Assembly (NCBI GenBank): GCA_026874595.1
Contig: CM049316.1
Coordinates: 55,685,676-55,749,675, forward strand
Source: Sipunculus nudus
Lineage: Eukaryota; Annelida; Sipuncula; Golfingiida; Sipunculidae
DNA length: 64,000 bases
Reading direction: 5' to 3'
The translations under genes were made by a program, and so were the position numbers. Below the pieces are notes generated by a model. The model was not told where the DNA came from, ran no database searches, and worked only from the letters and a program-made list of their open reading frames with translations. Positions 61,248 through 64,000 of this stretch are shown here, piece by piece; position 1 is the stretch's first letter; every line of letters starts with the position of its first letter.

Positions 61248-62565
61248 ATGCATTGTGATCTCTCTCCACACTTGCATACTGAAGAATGCAACAGATTAAT
61301 AGAACTATTCCACAAGTGCCACAGAGACGTAAGTATTCATAACATTGGTCCAATCATGATCAATATTTGTGGGAATGTTGAGCATCTGTGAATGTTATTT
61401 AAACACTATTACACACTGAAATTGCTCTGACATTACAAATAGAGAATGGTCAATGAATAACTATAAATCTGACATGTAACTTTGAAAGGCAGACAAATAC
61501 TGTCTTACGGAAGATAAGTGTCATATAAAATCTTGTAAATTTTGATCCTTTCATATATTTGTGTTAGAGTGTATGCAGGTGTTGCATCCTTGTAATAAAA
61601 ATTTCCGAATTGAACATATGCTGTACTCGTGTAAAATATTAAATACAATTCACATTTCCTGTATTAAATATATGAATGATTTGGTGAATGCCTACCCTCA
61701 TTCATCACTGGCTGATTGATAACCACAATTGAATTTCTATTTTGAAAAAAAAAAGTTATATAAAAAATCAAGGGTTTGTGTAATGGATAAGTGTCCTGGA
61801 ATTGTAAATTTGAAAGGGATTTATATTAATAGATTGCATCTAGACTTTTACAGCAAAAAGCAATTGTGTACATACTCTTAGCAATGATATGGTTGTAGAT
61901 GCTTAGTAGAGCCTTACAGTTGTGGCAACCAAAATTTGCTGCAGGAAGAGTGTGCAGATAGGCTATGGCTAGCTGCCCATTGCCCACAATTTCTTGGGAG
62001 GCTGTGGATAGTGTGCAGCAATTACTCATTATTTTTAGTTCAGCTGACTATAAGTCATCTGAGCAATAGCAATGGTCCTTTCTCCATCTACTAGCCGGCC
62101 ATACCTCCATTTACAAGGCATGTTTTGAAAATCGTTAGACTTACAAATCCAAAATTATTTAAACAGTTAGATGTCCCCAAGTTTTCCTACTAAACCCAAA
62201 ACTGAGTCACTCCCTCTTTGTACCTTGAAATATTAAGAAAAAGCTGGAAAAGCTGTCATCTAAGCTTTCACAGTTGATAGACATTGCATACAAATCTCTC
62301 GGGCTGTCATCCAAGCCTTGCCCCAATATATAATAATATTCAACCCTATTAAAAATTTATTGAAACCTACCAGTTGTAGTACTGATGCACCAGCTTTGTC
62401 ATATATTTTAGACACAACCATCCTGCTAAAAGATTTTTTACTTAACTTTATTAATATAAATGAAGTATTCTATAAAATTTGTCCTGTTTTCAGCATCCAT
62501 TCAAAAAGTTTCTTGGACATTGCAATGACATTGATGCAGAGATGGGAAGATGTCTCAGAAAGGAG
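61248..62565 (+). CDS. CMC2: COX assembly mitochondrial protein 2 homolog, partial (first two coding exons)
   Basis: CMC2 is a small twin-Cx9C protein of the mitochondrial intermembrane space that supports cytochrome c oxidase assembly. Exon 61240-61328 (coding from the ATG at 61248) encodes MHCDLSPHLHTEECNRLIEL and on to FHKCHRD. Exon 62494-62565 encodes HPFKKFLGHCNDIDAEMGRC then LRKE. The two Cx9C pairs are C-NRLIELFHK-C and C-NDIDAEMGR-C, and HPDLSPHLHTEEC-type N-termini are the family hallmark. Phase is 0 at both junctions, followed by donor GTATGT. The human protein is about 79 residues, so roughly 28 C-terminal residues are missing. No in-frame exon for them was found before 64000, so the last exon probably lies beyond the window. 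The frame is also open upstream to 61152, but that part lies before the acceptor and is intronic. Confidence 0.88.
62037..62330 (-). mobile_element. Inverted hairpin-ended repeat fragment
   Basis: 62037-62065 is the 3' hairpin of the family in reverse orientation (AGTTCAGCTGACT/AGTCATCTGAGC). It is followed by GATGTCCCC and related blocks shared, inverted, with 44.2 kb. It lies in the CMC2 intron between the two coding exons. Confidence 0.5.
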
Positions 62566-64000
62566 GTATGTGCTGTAACTAGATTTACAATATTTAATTT
62601 AGTAAACAAGTTGAAATGAAATCCAAAAACATCTTTACCTGATTTTTTCACATCCTTAAATGTTTATGTAACTTCATGAGACAAATACCTGTTCTTCCTC
62701 ATATACAGGGAAAATGGTAACCAGCCAGTTACAAAGTCTGCACAATGAAACATAAAGATCCTATCTTACTGTACATTCTATTAGATACACTCTTCAGGGC
62801 TCAACATTTACAGTTCACCACTTGCCCAGAGCAAGTAATACTTCCAGGAAATAATGCTGCTAAAAATCTACTCTTTTTGTCCAATTTGGCAAGTTAATCC
62901 AACATAAAAATTTGCTAAAGGGCCAGAATCTAGATTAATCTTTAGTTTGCTATATATTCTTTCTTTGGAAAAAATCAGTCAAAATAGATAGTGCGATAAC
63001 ATGTACGTCTTTATCTTTAAATTGACTGTACATTTATGTATATGTAAATAATTAAATTTGAATATTTAAATATTGTCTTACATGCAATAAAACATGTAAC
63101 AGTCATGTATGTGTTCCTGATTTTTGTTGTTTTAGTAAAAGTACATGTAGAGCAAGAAAAAGCAAGGTGTTACCTGCATGATTGTGCATGTACATTCAAA
63201 AGTTAATGTCAAATTGTGCTTTTGATAACTTCTAAAAAAAATCTGTGGTGTGTACATGTATAGTCTGTTCCACTACCCCTGTCCTGATGATTTTTTTCGA
63301 TTATCTCCATATATCAAACTTGCCAAAGTAAATTTGTACCTATGATAGAAAGAGGAAAATGCATAATTTTTGGTACCACACCTGCTTATGATATAAATAT
63401 TATTCACTTTACAGCCTGATTGACATGTCTCATATACCAGTATATCTATGGTTCATGGCATCCCCACCAATGGCCATTGTTTATCCTCCTTAGATATAAA
63501 TATGAAGTAATGTGAACTAACACTGAAGCACATGCAAGAGTCTCACTATAAACAGGGTCTGCAGCTCTTGATTTTTGGTCCTGTGAATATGGGTACCTCT
63601 TTTATGTGTAATGTCTATTATGCTGTCGTATTTGTTCCATGCCTAGTACATTTCATAGATTGGTGGTAAGCTGTCCCTAGAGAATAGACTTGTTTCTCAT
63701 AAAATAATTTTAAATTGTTTACAGGAAAACAACATTTAGTATGCCATATATCCAAAATAGCTAATTACACATTTTCCCCCTTCTGTCAGAGGGGCAAGAG
63801 TTTTGGCTTTCTTTATCTTGCAAAAAAATAATCATGAAAAACTAGGTGGATGGAGATGGTGCAATGCACCAGAGTTAAAACTGATTTTGTCAAACTCACC
63901 AAAAAGGAATATCCTGGTTGTGCTAAAACTTCATTCTCCAAGATTTGGTAAACTGTATCAAAGATAACCTGTAACTCAGCTTCAGCACAACAAGGTTTTA
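62566..64000. other. CMC2 downstream intron; nothing recognised
   Basis: AT-rich. AG acceptors at about 63135 and 63725 are followed at once by in-frame stops, so the missing final CMC2 exon is not evident here. Confidence 0.45.

Noticed and set aside
63136..63760. Candidate last CMC2 exons after AG at about 63135 and 63725
   Set aside because: Both read into a stop within a few codons in the required frame and do not resemble the family C-terminus.

Overview
The window is AT-rich, intron-rich metazoan DNA. Long low-coding stretches are packed with short non-autonomous transposons, minisatellites and direct-repeat arrays. The (ACGG)/(ACAG)n tracts, hairpin-ended repeat arrays resembling the 'pearl'/Helentron-type elements described in bivalves, a DIRS-like retrotransposon, and gene products of ordinary animal type point to a mollusc, most likely a bivalve. 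This is inference, since no species marker is present.

Four protein-coding genes can be assembled from exons by joining splice sites and checking phase. (1) About 1.5-16.5 kb, minus strand: a partial HEAT/ARM-repeat-like gene that I cannot name. It has eight coding exons here, and the largest intron contains a 5.4-kb DIRS element. (2) 17.7-27.7 kb, plus strand: a complete eight-exon RPP40 gene (RNase P/MRP protein subunit p40), divergent from gene 1 across a short putative shared promoter. (3) 34.8-57.9 kb, minus strand: a complete nine-exon CENPN gene (kinetochore protein CENP-N), tail-to-tail with RPP40. (4) 61.2-62.6 kb, plus strand: the first two coding exons of CMC2 (twin-Cx9C mitochondrial COX-assembly protein), head-to-head with CENPN. 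As I remember it, the CMC2-CENPN head-to-head pair also exists in human, so this looks like deeply conserved microsynteny.

Repeats by region: 0.1-0.3 kb, 32-bp minisatellite; 3.2 and 14.0 kb, hAT-like MITEs; 4.9-12.3 kb, a tandem-repeat element split by the DIRS retrotransposon (inverted terminal repeats plus internal complementary region); 18.1-19.2 kb, a TIR element with a 5'-truncated LINE inside; 23.9 kb, a TA-flanked MITE; 29.6-32.1 kb, a roughly 330-bp repeat array with hairpin termini; 35.4-36.8 kb, five copies of a 278-bp unit; 37.75-38.17 kb, a 21-bp minisatellite; 41.2-44.4, 45.6-48.7 and 53.7-57.4 kb, further hairpin-ended elements; 50.7 kb, a 408-bp palindromic element with G/C-rich arms and a 9-bp target duplication; 51.5-52.5 kb, a 965-bp hAT-type element beside a CENPN splice donor; 60.2 kb, a TTAA-flanked MITE.

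The host genes do not form a functional cluster. They are four housekeeping genes arranged as two divergent pairs. All exon joins were made by eye and need transcript support.
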